A stretch of DNA of 64,000 nt from Algoriphagus chordae (GTDB lineage: Bacteria > Bacteroidota > Bacteroidia > Cytophagales > Cyclobacteriaceae), in the NCBI RefSeq assembly GCF_003254055.1, contig NZ_QKZT01000015.1:62001-126000 (forward strand), in the 5' to 3' direction. The translations under genes were made by a program, and so were the position numbers. This document shows, piece after piece, positions 1 through 8,850 of this stretch. Position 1 is the stretch's first letter. Each line of letters opens with the position of its first letter. The notes below the pieces were generated by a model. That model was given only the letters and a program-made list of their open reading frames with translations, was not told the DNA's origin and made no database searches.

Positions 1-54
1 GATTTCGTACAGCCGCACACAGCATTGTCTCAGTTAGACTTATATGCAGAGTAG
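1..54 (+). CDS. C-terminal end of an efflux membrane-fusion protein (partial)
   Basis: Seventeen codons followed by TAG are open from the window edge and end 30 bases before the RND pump gene. The assignment rests on position: in RND operons the HlyD-type periplasmic adaptor normally precedes the pump. The residues themselves (ending LDLYAE) carry no diagnostic motif, so this could be another frame read by chance. Confidence 0.45.
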   Translation, partial: DFVQPHTALSQLDLYAE

Positions 55-84
55 TCCATTCTCTCTCAAAAACCAGAAGCAATA

Positions 85-3000
85 ATGTTTACTACATTTA
101 TAAAAAGACCAGTCCTTGCGATTGTGATTTCGATCATTATCGTATTTATAGGCTCGCTCGCGATTAAGCAACTACCTATTTCTCAGTTCCCTCCGATTGC
201 TCCTACCACGGTAAGTATTTTCATAGCTTACCCAGGATCAAGTGCAGATGTGCTAGTAAAGTCCACTTTGATCACCTTGGAGAACTCCATCAATGGTGTG
301 CAAGGCATGAGATACATGGCTACAGATGCTACTTCAGCAGGTGAAGCCACGATTAACATCATCTTCGAACCGGGTACAGACCCCAACCAGGCAGTAATAC
401 GAGTCAAAACAAGGGTGGATCAAGTAATGCCTCTTCTACCAGAACTTGTACAAAGAGAAGGGGTGATCATTACCCCTATCCAGCCGAGTATGTTGATGTA
501 TGTCAACTTGTATTCTAAGAGCGAAAACATGGATGAAAAATTCCTGTACAACTACGCTAACGTGAATATGATCCCTGAAATAAACCGGGTCAAAGGTATT
601 GCTAGATCTCAAATTTTAGGTAGCCGTACTTATGCCATGCGTGTGTGGTTAAATCCAGACCGTATGCGTGCTTACAATATCTCTGTGGATGAGGTAATGG
701 AAGCTATGCAAGAGCAAAGCATAGTAGGACGACCTGGTAGAATAGGTCAAAGTTCGGGTATTGCAGCACAATCCCTAGAATATGTACTGACTTATAAGGG
801 GCGATTTAATAAGCCCGAAGAATATGACAATATCATCATCCGGGCAAATTCTGAAGGTGAAAGTATTCACTTAAAGGACATAGCCAAAACTGAATTAGGA
901 AGTGAATTCTTTGATATTTACTCCAACCTAGATGGACATCCCTCTGCTGCGATTGTACTGAAGCAAAACTATGGTAGTAATGCCAGTGATGTAATCGCAG
1001 AAGTAAAGGCCAAACTGGAGATCATGAAACAATCTTTTCCTCCGGGGATGGATTACAGCATCAGTTATGATGTTTCGCGATTCTTGGATGCTTCTACCGA
1101 ACAGGTCATCCATACCCTACGAGATGCCTTTATTCTGGTAGCCTTGGTTGTATTTATCTTTCTGGGTGATTGGCGATCGACCTTGATCCCGATCATTGCA
1201 GTACCTGTATCATTGATTGGAGCATTTTTCGTCCTCCAGATGTTCGGCCTCTCGATCAATATTATTACGCTATTTGCCTTGGTACTCGCTATTGGTATTG
1301 TGGTCGATGATGCGATCGTGGTAGTGGAAGCCGTCCACGCCAAGATGGAGGAAATGCCTCACTTATCTCCTTATCAAGCTGTAAAAAGGGTACTTGGTGA
1401 AATCTCCGGTGCGATCATCGCGATCACAGCCGTCATGGTATCAGTATTCTTGCCTATCTCATTTATGAGTGGGCCAGTGGGTACATTCTATCGTCAGTTC
1501 TCCATTACTATGGCTAGCTCCATTGTGATTTCAGCAGTCATTGCCTTGACACTGACTCCTGTGTTATGTGCCATGTTATTGAAAAACAATCACGGTAAGC
1601 AGAAAAAAGGAAACATCCTGACCAAGGCATTAGATGGCTTCAACAGCGGTTTTGAAAAGTTGACAGGTAAGTATATAGCCTTACTCAAATCAATGGTAAG
1701 TCGCAAGTGGCTCACCTTTGGAATTCTATTGCTCTTCGGTGCGGGTATTGTCTTTGAAAACGAAATACTACCTGCAGGATTTATCCCTAGTGAAGATCAG
1801 GGAACAATCTACGCGATTATCCAAACACCTCCAGGCTCCACGCTTGAGAGAACTAACCAAGTTTCCCAAAAACTGCAGAAAATATGCGAAGAGATCGATG
1901 GTGTAGAATCTGTTTCTTCCCTAGCAGGATATGAGATAATGACTGAAGGACGTGGGTCTAACGCCGGTACTTGCTTGATCAACCTGAAAGCGTGGGGAGA
2001 TCGTAAACACACGGTGAAAGAAATCATGGAAGAGCTAGAAGAAGAGTCGAAAGATCTAGGTGCTGTGGTAGAATTCTTCGAACCACCAGCTATCCCAGGT
2101 TTCGGATCTTCAGGAGGTTTCTCATTGCGATTGTTAGATCAAACCACTACAACTGATTACCAAGAGTTTGACGTGATCAACAAGCAGTTCATGGATGACC
2201 TAAGTGCTCGCAAAGAGATTACTGGTTTGTTCACCTTCTTTGCTGCGAACTATCCTCAATTCGAATTGGAGATCGACAATGCTAAGGCTATGCAGAAAGG
2301 TGTATCTATCGGCAAAGCCATGGAAAACCTCGACATACTTATAGGTAGTACATACGAGCAGGGTTTCATTCGATTTGGAAGATTCTTCAAAGTATATGTG
2401 CAATCAGATCCTGAGTTCAGAAAATTCCCATCTGATGTCATGAATCTATTTGTGAAAAATGATGTAGGAGAAATGGTGCCTTACTCAGCATTCATGACGA
2501 TGAAGAAAACGCAAGGGCCTAATGAAGTTACTCGTTTCAACATGTATAATTCAGCATCTATTCGCGGCCTTCCCGCTCCAGGCTATACTACAGCTGATGC
2601 GATTCAGGCGATCAGAGAAGTATCCGCCCAAACCTTACCTAGAGGCTATGACATTGCCTGGGAAGGCCTTTCCTACGACGAGTCTAATAGAGGAAATGAA
2701 GCACTTTATGTATTTATGATCGTATTGATCTTTGTTTACTTCGTGCTAGCAGCTCAATATGAAAGCTTTACTATCCCACTTGCTGTAGTGTTCTCACTTC
2801 CGGCTGGGGTATTCGGTTCGTTCTTCCTGCTGAAAATGATGGGACTTGACAATGATATTTACGCACAGATTGGTCTGATTATGCTGGTCGGTCTATTGGG
2901 AAAAAATGCTGTACTGATCGTAGAATTTGCGGTACAGAAACGTCAGGAAGGATTATCTATTCTAGATGCTGCCATAGAAGGAGCTAGAGTACGTTTTCGT

Positions 3001-3252
3001 CCAATCCTTATGACATCCTTTGCCTTTATCGCGGGATTGATTCCGTTGATTATCGCCTCAGGTGCAGGCGCAATAGGCAACCACACTATTGGTGCATCAG
3101 CGCTTGGAGGTATGCTATTCGGAACCGTCTTCGGGGTGATTATTGTCCCTGGTTTATACTACATATTCGGTAGTATGGCCGATGGCCGTCACTTGATTAA
3201 GAACGAAGATGAAACTCCACTATCCGAACAAAAACAACACTCACATGCTTAA
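85..3252 (+). CDS. RND efflux pump permease (AcrB/MexB type, HAE1 family)
   Basis: Inner-membrane proton-driven pump that exports drugs or other hydrophobic compounds in a tripartite complex with an adaptor and a TolC-like channel. The 1055 residues match the usual AcrB length. The N-terminus (MFTTFIKRPVLAIVIS) is the typical first transmembrane helix; the TM4 proton-relay pair is present as Asp408-Asp409 in GIVVDDAIVVVEA, and the TM10 lysine is in GLLGKNAVLIVEFA. Two large periplasmic loops follow TM1 and TM7, as in the family. The gene is the middle member of an operon: a probable adaptor end lies just upstream and the channel gene overlaps its stop by 8 bases. The substrate cannot be read from sequence. 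Confidence 0.96.
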   Translation: MFTTFIKRPVLAIVISIIIVFIGSLAIKQLPISQFPPIAPTTVSIFIAYPGSSADVLVKSTLITLENSINGVQGMRYMATDATSAGEATINIIFEPGTDPNQAVIRVKTRVDQVMPLLPELVQREGVIITPIQPSMLMYVNLYSKSENMDEKFLYNYANVNMIPEINRVKGIARSQILGSRTYAMRVWLNPDRMRAYNISVDEVMEAMQEQSIVGRPGRIGQSSGIAAQSLEYVLTYKGRFNKPEEYDNIIIRANSEGESIHLKDIAKTELGSEFFDIYSNLDGHPSAAIVLKQNYGSNASDVIAEVKAKLEIMKQSFPPGMDYSISYDVSRFLDASTEQVIHTLRDAFILVALVVFIFLGDWRSTLIPIIAVPVSLIGAFFVLQMFGLSINIITLFALVLAIGIVVDDAIVVVEAVHAKMEEMPHLSPYQAVKRVLGEISGAIIAITAVMVSVFLPISFMSGPVGTFYRQFSITMASSIVISAVIALTLTPVLCAMLLKNNHGKQKKGNILTKALDGFNSGFEKLTGKYIALLKSMVSRKWLTFGILLLFGAGIVFENEILPAGFIPSEDQGTIYAIIQTPPGSTLERTNQVSQKLQKICEEIDGVESVSSLAGYEIMTEGRGSNAGTCLINLKAWGDRKHTVKEIMEELEEESKDLGAVVEFFEPPAIPGFGSSGGFSLRLLDQTTTTDYQEFDVINKQFMDDLSARKEITGLFTFFAANYPQFELEIDNAKAMQKGVSIGKAMENLDILIGSTYEQGFIRFGRFFKVYVQSDPEFRKFPSDVMNLFVKNDVGEMVPYSAFMTMKKTQGPNEVTRFNMYNSASIRGLPAPGYTTADAIQAIREVSAQTLPRGYDIAWEGLSYDESNRGNEALYVFMIVLIFVYFVLAAQYESFTIPLAVVFSLPAGVFGSFFLLKMMGLDNDIYAQIGLIMLVGLLGKNAVLIVEFAVQKRQEGLSILDAAIEGARVRFRPILMTSFAFIAGLIPLIIASGAGAIGNHTIGASALGGMLFGTVFGVIIVPGLYYIFGSMADGRHLIKNEDETPLSEQKQHSHA

Positions 3253-4684
3253 GAGAATCATATATATATGCTTAGGAGCGACGGCTATCTCACTAGCAGT
3301 GAGTGGTTGCAAAACTCCTGAGCTGATACAGAAAGACGTAAATGACGCAGTACCTGAGAGCTATGCAAATGGTTCCCAGGACACCACCAATACTGCAGCA
3401 GAAGTAGTATGGCAGGAATATTTCACCGATCCATACTTACAGGCTTTGGTTGACACTGCCTTGAACAACAACCAGGAGCTGAATATCACCTTGCAGGAAA
3501 TTCAGGTAGCACAGAATGAAGTAAGAGTTCGCAAAGGCGAGATTCTGCCTTCGGTTGGTCTCGGTGCCGCCGCTGGAGTAGACAAAGTAGGTAGATATAC
3601 TAGCCAAGGAGCAAATGATGCCAATACTGACATCAAGCCTGGCAAAGAAATGCCTGATCCATTACAGGATTACATGCTAGGAGCCTATGCCACCTGGGAA
3701 ATAGATATTTGGCACAAACTGAGAAATGCCAAAAAATCTGCAATGACCAGATATTTAGGGAGCATTGAAGGCAAAAACTTCATGGTGACCAACTTGATTT
3801 CTGAGATCGCAAACTCCTATTACGAATTGCTAGCCTTGGACAACCAGCTTGCCATCGTAAAGCAAAACATAGAGATTCAGACCAATGCATTTGAAATTGT
3901 AAAATATCAAAAACAAGCTGCACGAGTAACTGAATTGGCTGTACGAAGATTTGAAGCACAGGTACTCAATACACAAAGTCTGCAGTTTGGTATTCAGCAG
4001 GATATCATAGAAATCGAGAACAGAATCAACTTCCTTGTAGGTAGATTTCCTCAGAAAGTAGAGCGAGATTCTAATGCATTTGGAGATTTGATCCCAAAGA
4101 CTATCCATGCGGGTATTCCATCTCAACTATTGGCCAATCGACCTGATATCAGACAAGCAGAACTAGAATTAGCAGCTTCGAAGATTGATATCAAAGTAGC
4201 CAAAGCCGACTTCTATCCTTCCTTGGAAATCACAGCGGGCATAGGCTTCAACGCCTTCAATCCTAGCTATCTATTTAATACTCCTCAGTCATTAATTTAT
4301 TCATTGGCTGGCGAACTTGTCGCTCCACTTATAAATAGAAATGCGATCAAGGCGAGGTATTTAACGGCTAACTCTAAGCAGATCCAAGCTATCTACAACT
4401 ACGAGCAAACCATCTTGAATGCTTACATAGAGGTAGCTAATCAGCTTTCCAATATAGATAATCTGGAAAAGACTTATGACTTGAAGGATAAAGAGGTACA
4501 AGCACTGACTCAGTCTGTTGATATTTCCAACGAACTTTTCAAATCAGCAAGAGCAGATTATATGGAAGTGTTATTGACACAAAGAGATGCCCTTGAATCA
4601 AAATTTGACTTGATCGAAACTAAGATGAAACAAATGAATGCCAAGGTCAATATTTACCAAGCCCTTGGTGGCGGATGGAAATAA
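3245..4684 (+). CDS. Outer-membrane efflux channel lipoprotein (TolC/NodT family)
   Basis: Forms the outer-membrane exit duct for the RND pump encoded just upstream. The start at 3245 was chosen over an in-frame ATG at 3209 because it puts a signal sequence (MLKRIIYICLGATAISL) at the N-terminus, followed by a lipobox ending SGC. The body has the two repeated coiled-coil domains of outer-membrane efflux proteins, with the typical phrases ANRPDIRQAELELAASKIDI and, near the end, TQRDALESKFDLIETKMKQ. The mature protein is about 460 residues, normal for NodT proteins. It overlaps the pump gene by 8 bases, indicating translational coupling, and is followed by a strong hairpin terminator. Confidence 0.95.
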   Translation: MLKRIIYICLGATAISLAVSGCKTPELIQKDVNDAVPESYANGSQDTTNTAAEVVWQEYFTDPYLQALVDTALNNNQELNITLQEIQVAQNEVRVRKGEILPSVGLGAAAGVDKVGRYTSQGANDANTDIKPGKEMPDPLQDYMLGAYATWEIDIWHKLRNAKKSAMTRYLGSIEGKNFMVTNLISEIANSYYELLALDNQLAIVKQNIEIQTNAFEIVKYQKQAARVTELAVRRFEAQVLNTQSLQFGIQQDIIEIENRINFLVGRFPQKVERDSNAFGDLIPKTIHAGIPSQLLANRPDIRQAELELAASKIDIKVAKADFYPSLEITAGIGFNAFNPSYLFNTPQSLIYSLAGELVAPLINRNAIKARYLTANSKQIQAIYNYEQTILNAYIEVANQLSNIDNLEKTYDLKDKEVQALTQSVDISNELFKSARADYMEVLLTQRDALESKFDLIETKMKQMNAKVNIYQALGGGWK

Positions 4685-4739
4685 TTTGGTTGATTAAAGG
4701 TTGAACGTCTATCCATTTATGGTGTGGATAGCAATTTCG

Positions 4740-4774
4740 AAAGTCCTTCCAAACGTTTGGAGGGACTTTTTTTT
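4740..4774 (+). terminator. Rho-independent terminator of the efflux operon
   Basis: A 15-base-pair stem (AAAGTCCTTCCAAAC with GTTTGGAGGGACTTT, one G-T pair) is followed by a run of T. It lies 55 bases after the channel gene and also separates it from the convergent ABC operon. Confidence 0.85.
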
Positions 4775-4819
4775 ATCTCTCAAAGACATGTTCACCAAAT
4801 GGACATATTAATTAACTAC

Positions 4820-5515
4820 TCAGCCTGTAAAATAAGCATCCAGCTCAGCGAGCATCGCCGATCTATCTCTTAGATCATTGATGATCTTGCCTTTCTCGAG
4901 TAGCACGATACGATCACAGATATCCGTCACATGATTCAAATCATGGCTGGATATCAAAAAAGTTACCTGAGAAGTTTCCTTTTCCTGAAGGATCAATTTC
5001 TTCAATCGTATCTGAGAACTAGGATCCAAATTCTCAAAAGGCTCATCGAGAAACACCACTTCAGGAGAGCCCATCAAAGCAGCTGCAATACCCACCTTCT
5101 TCAGGTTACCCTTTGATAGATCACGGATGTATTTCTTTTTCCCAACAATCTCCTCATTAAAAAACTCTGTAAACTTGGCCAGATGAAGCTGCAAGTCAGC
5201 TTCTGAAAGCCCATAAATTTTGCGAAGCGTCTGAAAATACTCATCGGCCGTCAGGTAAGAAAGCAGCATATTCTCATCCAAATAGGCTCCTGTTGTTCGC
5301 TTCCATTCATCAGATTTGCTGACGTCTTTTGCGTCTATCTCTACCTTGCCTTCGGTAGCCCGAACGAGATCCAGCATAATTCTAAACAAGGTGGTTTTAC
5401 CTGCCCCATTATTTCCCACCAAGCCAAAACACTCTGATTTTGGGATATCCAACTGATCCACATTAAGGACAACTGCTTCTTTATATTGCTTCTTTAGATT
5501 AGTAACTTGAATCAT
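4820..5515 (-). CDS. ABC transporter ATP-binding protein paired with a DUF5687 permease
   Basis: ATPase subunit that energises the integral membrane partner encoded directly upstream. Walker A is GNNGAGKT at residues 34-41, the signature is a variant (LSKGN, about residue 140), Walker B is VVFLDEP and the switch histidine is in ISSHDLNH. At 231 residues it is a single-domain ATPase of the exporter-type (DRA-like) group. Its ATG overlaps the stop of the DUF5687 gene by 4 bases, so the two are probably co-translated. The substrate is unknown. Confidence 0.93.
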   Translation of the reverse strand: MIQVTNLKKQYKEAVVLNVDQLDIPKSECFGLVGNNGAGKTTLFRIMLDLVRATEGKVEIDAKDVSKSDEWKRTTGAYLDENMLLSYLTADEYFQTLRKIYGLSEADLQLHLAKFTEFFNEEIVGKKKYIRDLSKGNLKKVGIAAALMGSPEVVFLDEPFENLDPSSQIRLKKLILQEKETSQVTFLISSHDLNHVTDICDRIVLLEKGKIINDLRDRSAMLAELDAYFTG

Positions 5516-6996
5516 AACTCTTGACGGAATGAAGATGAAATTTCGTAACGGTTTTTCAAAACCCGATTAACATTAATAGTTGATAGCTTATTGAAGGATA
5601 AAATCCCAATTACGCCGACTGTACCTAGTGCAGCTAGGCCTGCATACATATTGAAAAACAGTGCAAATGGCAAATAGATAAGGTAGGGCGCAATTAACAT
5701 AGGGATGATCATCAGAAACTGAGCAGCCCCTACCCCTTCGTAATTAAACATTGCTCCTTTATTCAGATCCATAGGTTTTGGCTTCCAAAGAGCTAAGTAG
5801 GTGATCAAATGGATCATTATTCCAGCATTGAATAAGAAGGTCGCGAAGTGAATAAGAAGGAATTTCCATCCAAAATATACGTAAGGAATGGACAACAGAA
5901 AGCATAGAAAGGAGATGGAAAGTAACAACAAGTACTTACCCTTGATTAGATTCTCAACTCCACCTTTGAGATTCAGAAAGAAGTCAAAATAACCTGAGTT
6001 CCAGCTTAGGAATAACTGCCCATAATTAATCATAAAAATCCCTGTAATAAAAGATCCTACGAAAATAAACATGTGCTGCATCGGGCCAGATTGATAGGCG
6101 GAGTTGTCATAGAAAATCGTCCCATATAACAAGAAAAATGCACTCAGCATCAAGAAGGTTCTACTCTTTTTGTGTCGGATAATCAGCTTCCATTCCAAAT
6201 TTGCCAACTCCCCAGCCATCCCAAATCGAGAGAAAAAACCTACATTCTGGTTTACAAAACGAACCTCTTCCTCTGCGGACAAATCCTCCAAATAAGCATT
6301 ATTCAGATAATAGTTAAAAGCTAGGTAATAGCTTATTATGCAAAGAACCAGCATTCCAATCATTGGAAGAAAACTACTCATCGCGATAGTGAAAAATGGA
6401 GCTACGAGTTCTCCCAAATTAAACCATCCCATATAAGTAGAACCCCCACCCAAAAGGAGGATAATAAACACAATCACCACTCCTATTAGGCTATCCTCAA
6501 ACCTTTGCTTAAACCACAACATAAACCAATGAAGTGTCCAGCTGATTAGCACAACGGCAGATAACCAGGAAAAAGCTCCTGAAGCCCCATATTGACTGGC
6601 AATCTCAGTGAAGGCAAAAGGTGTGAAAAGGATTAAAGCAATAATACTCAGAGGAGAGAAAAAGGATCTTCCTAGGAGCATATGCATAATTTTCTTTTTA
6701 GGAATTGGCAGGTGCAAAAGGCTTTCCAGCTCGATGACAGGGAGCTTTTGAAGAAAATATCGATACATGAATTCCACTAAAAAGAAGAAAATCAATCCTG
6801 AATTCAAGACAACAATACTATCCTGCCCTTCGGCCAGAGCTTGTAAAATTCTATTTAGAAATATACCCGCCATTAGCAGGTAACCCAAAAGCATAATAGC
6901 TAGAAAACCAAGGAAAATGGCTACCATCAAGCTCTTGGCAAATGACGTGGATCGGAAACTTTTTAAGAATTCCAACCGAATCAGTTCAAATAACAT
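5512..6996 (-). CDS. DUF5687 family membrane protein (ABC permease)
   Basis: A 494-residue polytopic membrane protein with about ten to twelve hydrophobic segments, of the type found in Bacteroidota next to a single ABC ATPase. I recognise the DUF5687 arrangement from overall pattern and context (an N-terminal half ending near DLSAEEEVRF, then a conserved cytosolic stretch ELANLEWKLIIRHKKSR); there is no catalytic motif. It is the first gene of a two-gene operon, overlapping the ATPase gene by 4 bases. A well-formed Bacteroidota promoter lies immediately upstream. The transported molecule is unknown. Confidence 0.85.
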   Translation of the reverse strand: MLFELIRLEFLKSFRSTSFAKSLMVAIFLGFLAIMLLGYLLMAGIFLNRILQALAEGQDSIVVLNSGLIFFFLVEFMYRYFLQKLPVIELESLLHLPIPKKKIMHMLLGRSFFSPLSIIALILFTPFAFTEIASQYGASGAFSWLSAVVLISWTLHWFMLWFKQRFEDSLIGVVIVFIILLLGGGSTYMGWFNLGELVAPFFTIAMSSFLPMIGMLVLCIISYYLAFNYYLNNAYLEDLSAEEEVRFVNQNVGFFSRFGMAGELANLEWKLIIRHKKSRTFLMLSAFFLLYGTIFYDNSAYQSGPMQHMFIFVGSFITGIFMINYGQLFLSWNSGYFDFFLNLKGGVENLIKGKYLLLLSISFLCFLLSIPYVYFGWKFLLIHFATFLFNAGIMIHLITYLALWKPKPMDLNKGAMFNYEGVGAAQFLMIIPMLIAPYLIYLPFALFFNMYAGLAALGTVGVIGILSFNKLSTINVNRVLKNRYEISSSFRQEL

Positions 6997-7003
6997 ATAA
7001 TTT

Positions 7004-7035
7004 CAAAAGTAAGTGGGTTCTGATTTCAGCTCAAA
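7004..7035 (-). promoter_or_regulatory. Promoter of the DUF5687 ABC operon
   Basis: Read on the minus strand: TTTG, 20 bases, then TACTTTTG, matching the Bacteroidota consensus TTTG-N17/23-TAnnTTTG. The -7 element ends 8 bases before the ATG, so the transcript would be nearly leaderless unless translation starts slightly further in. Confidence 0.55.
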
Positions 7036-7163
7036 ATATAGGGAAAAGATACTTCAATCATACCCAATTGTGTGATTAATGGGTAAAAAGGGCACTTTAA
7101 TGAGGTTTTTAAAGAAAAGGCAATTTTGAAAATTGACTGATTATAAATGAACTTTCTGAAAAA

Positions 7164-7186
7164 AGTATATATTTATAGTATATACT
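7164..7186 (+). promoter_or_regulatory. Putative operator of the MazEF-type module
   Basis: Two copies of AGTATAT, 13 bases apart, lie just upstream of the antitoxin ATG at 7194. The second copy belongs to the perfect 10-base palindrome AGTATATACT. Ribbon-helix-helix antitoxins usually bind such short repeats to repress their own operon; the binding itself is inferred. Confidence 0.5.
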
Positions 7187-7193
7187 CTAGAAT

Positions 7194-7433
7194 ATGAAAA
7201 CGCTCTCTTTAAAACTAGACAAAGAAATCTTCGAAGAAACAGAGGCAATTATTAAGGATAAAAAGGTTGCAAGAAATAGGTATATCAATCAGGCACTTGA
7301 ATTCTACAACAGATATCAAATGCGAAAAAAATTGAGTGCTGAATTTGGCGAAGCTTCTGACTTAAGCAAGGAAAGTTCGTCTGTAATTATGGCGGAATTT
7401 GATGCTTTAATCGAAGATGATGAAGCAATTTGA
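7194..7433 (+). CDS. Ribbon-helix-helix antitoxin
   Basis: A 79-residue protein beginning MKTLSLKLDKEIFEETE, a typical short beta-strand and helix of the CopG/RHH DNA-binding fold, with a hydrophilic acidic C-terminal tail of the kind that wraps a toxin. It lies upstream of, and overlaps by 17 bases, a PemK/MazF toxin gene, the normal antitoxin-first order. It is expected to neutralise the toxin and to autorepress through the AT-rich palindrome just upstream. The DNA-binding family is recognised by pattern only. Confidence 0.82.
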   Translation: MKTLSLKLDKEIFEETEAIIKDKKVARNRYINQALEFYNRYQMRKKLSAEFGEASDLSKESSSVIMAEFDALIEDDEAI

Positions 7434-7758
7434 ACTCTGGCTAGCAAATCTAAATCCTTCTAAAGGAACTGAGCCTGGCAAGATTCGCCCAGTCGTAGTC
7501 ATTCAAACAAATCTCCTCAATCAAGTTGATCACCCTTCTACGCTTGTTTGTCCACTCACTACACAGGTTACCGCTAAGAAAAATATACTTCGAGTCCGTA
7601 TATCTGAAGGGAATTTTGGTTTAGAAAAAGACTCTGAAATTCTTATCGATCAAATAAGATCTTTGGACAATAGAAGGTTTTTGGAAAAGCTAGGCGATTT
7701 AGGTCAGAAGGAAATTGTTGAGCTTAGAAGTAAAGTGAAGGCGATTTTGGATCTGTAA
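7417..7758 (+). CDS. PemK/MazF-family mRNA interferase toxin
   Basis: A 113-residue toxin expected to cleave RNA at short sequences. The N-terminal family pattern is clear: FELWLANLNPSKGTEPGKIRPVVVIQ, with the conserved GxExxKxRPVVV core, and the second conserved block DQIRSLDNRRF lies near residue 88. Length is normal for MazF. It overlaps the antitoxin gene by 17 bases. Start 7417 or the next codon (7420) are both possible. Confidence 0.9.
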   Translation: MMKQFELWLANLNPSKGTEPGKIRPVVVIQTNLLNQVDHPSTLVCPLTTQVTAKKNILRVRISEGNFGLEKDSEILIDQIRSLDNRRFLEKLGDLGQKEIVELRSKVKAILDL

Positions 7759-7786
7759 TTTTAAAATGGAAAGGAATTTCTGCGCT

Positions 7787-7886
7787 AACCTTTGAGGTCT
7801 CCCGAAAGCTTTCTGGATTGACCTCGAAGGTTTTATTAAAAGTTTAATAAACTAAGACCTTCGAGGTTTTCTAAACCTCAAAGGTC
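7787..7886. repeat. Twin REP-like hairpin unit
   Basis: Four alternating arms of one motif: AACCTTTGAGGTC (7787-7799), GACCTCGAAGGTT (7820-7832), GACCTTCGAGGTTT (7856-7869) and AAACCTCAAAGGTC (7873-7886), with a small AT palindrome (TTATTAAA, AG, TTTAATAA) between the two hairpins. The design resembles a pair of bacterial REP sequences and is closely related in sequence to the hairpin beside the REP-associated transposase at 58.3-58.9 kb. It fills the gap between two convergent genes and its last arm overlaps the btuD stop codon. Confidence 0.75.
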
Positions 7887-8847
7887 ACAAAGCCAAGATA
7901 AACTCCTCCAAACTCAAGAATTCCTTTCCTGCGTAATTAACCAAAAATGGATCTTTGCTAACTTCAATCGGTTCTGGCAATTCTTTAATCCCAGCTTTTT
8001 CAAGAGCTTTTGAGACCCATGCAGTATATTCACCTGGCCCTGAAACATCAAATTTCAAACTTCCAATCTTAGATTCTATCCTTCCCTTCTCCACACTAAA
8101 TCTAAAATTCTCTCCCGGCAATAATTGATTGATTTGACCAGTAATTACCAGATCCTCTGGCAAACCTGATATCAATGGCATTCCACAATTCAGCAACCAG
8201 AATCGATCTGCTGTTTCCAAGGCAATCTCCAAATCATGAGTTACCACAAGGATTGACTTTCCTTGACTTTTGGAGATTTCCCGAAGCAAATGCATGATTT
8301 CATAACGGTTCACGAGATCCAAATGTGCTGTAGGCTCATCCAGAACCATCACCTTTCCATCCTGAGCCAGTGCTCTCGCGATTAATGCTTTTTGCCGCTG
8401 TCCATCGCTTATTTCAGAGAGTCGCTCATCACGCAAGTATTCTATTTTCGTAGCAGAGAGCGCATTTTGAATTACTTCGCGATCAGTATCCTCTAACTTC
8501 CCAGTCCAACTTGTATGAGGAATTCTACCCATCGCGACCAACTGACCCACAGTCATATTTCCTGGTAAAAATGGCTCGGTCAACACAACCGAAAGTTCTT
8601 TGGCCAGCATTTCATTTGAGTAAGTATTAATGCTTTTCCCTCTAAGCAAAACTTCTCCTTTGAAGGGTTTCAATTGTCCCAAAATAGCCTTTACCAAGGT
8701 TGATTTACCAACGCCATTCGGCCCAAGTAAACAACACATTTCTCCCTCTAAAAGCTCGAAATCCAATCCAGTCAGAATCTCCTTCTGAACTTTGCCTTTA
8801 GTGTAACCTATGGTCAGGTTCGTGCCGATTATTGATGCTTTTCCCAT
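7885..8847 (-). CDS. btuD: ABC transporter ATP-binding protein, corrinoid/siderophore type
   Basis: ATPase of a BtuCD/FecDE-type importer. Walker A is GPNGVGKST (residues 42-50), the signature region reads LSEISDGQRQKALIARAL, and Walker B with the following helix is VMVLDEPTAHLD. At 320 residues it is longer than usual (about 250-260); the extra 65 or so C-terminal residues form a region of unknown role that is also seen in other Bacteroidota homologues. It is the last gene of a minus-strand operon with the permease (3-base gap) and the binding protein. The B12 assignment comes from the cobalamin riboswitch and BtuB-like gene next door; iron or heme cannot be excluded. Confidence 0.82.
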   Translation of the reverse strand: MGKASIIGTNLTIGYTKGKVQKEILTGLDFELLEGEMCCLLGPNGVGKSTLVKAILGQLKPFKGEVLLRGKSINTYSNEMLAKELSVVLTEPFLPGNMTVGQLVAMGRIPHTSWTGKLEDTDREVIQNALSATKIEYLRDERLSEISDGQRQKALIARALAQDGKVMVLDEPTAHLDLVNRYEIMHLLREISKSQGKSILVVTHDLEIALETADRFWLLNCGMPLISGLPEDLVITGQINQLLPGENFRFSVEKGRIESKIGSLKFDVSGPGEYTAWVSKALEKAGIKELPEPIEVSKDPFLVNYAGKEFLSLEEFILAL

Positions 8848-8850
8848 GGC

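Noticed and set aside
1065..1343. Long open frames opposite the RND pump gene
   Set aside because: They lie inside a strongly supported gene on the other strand and show no family features.
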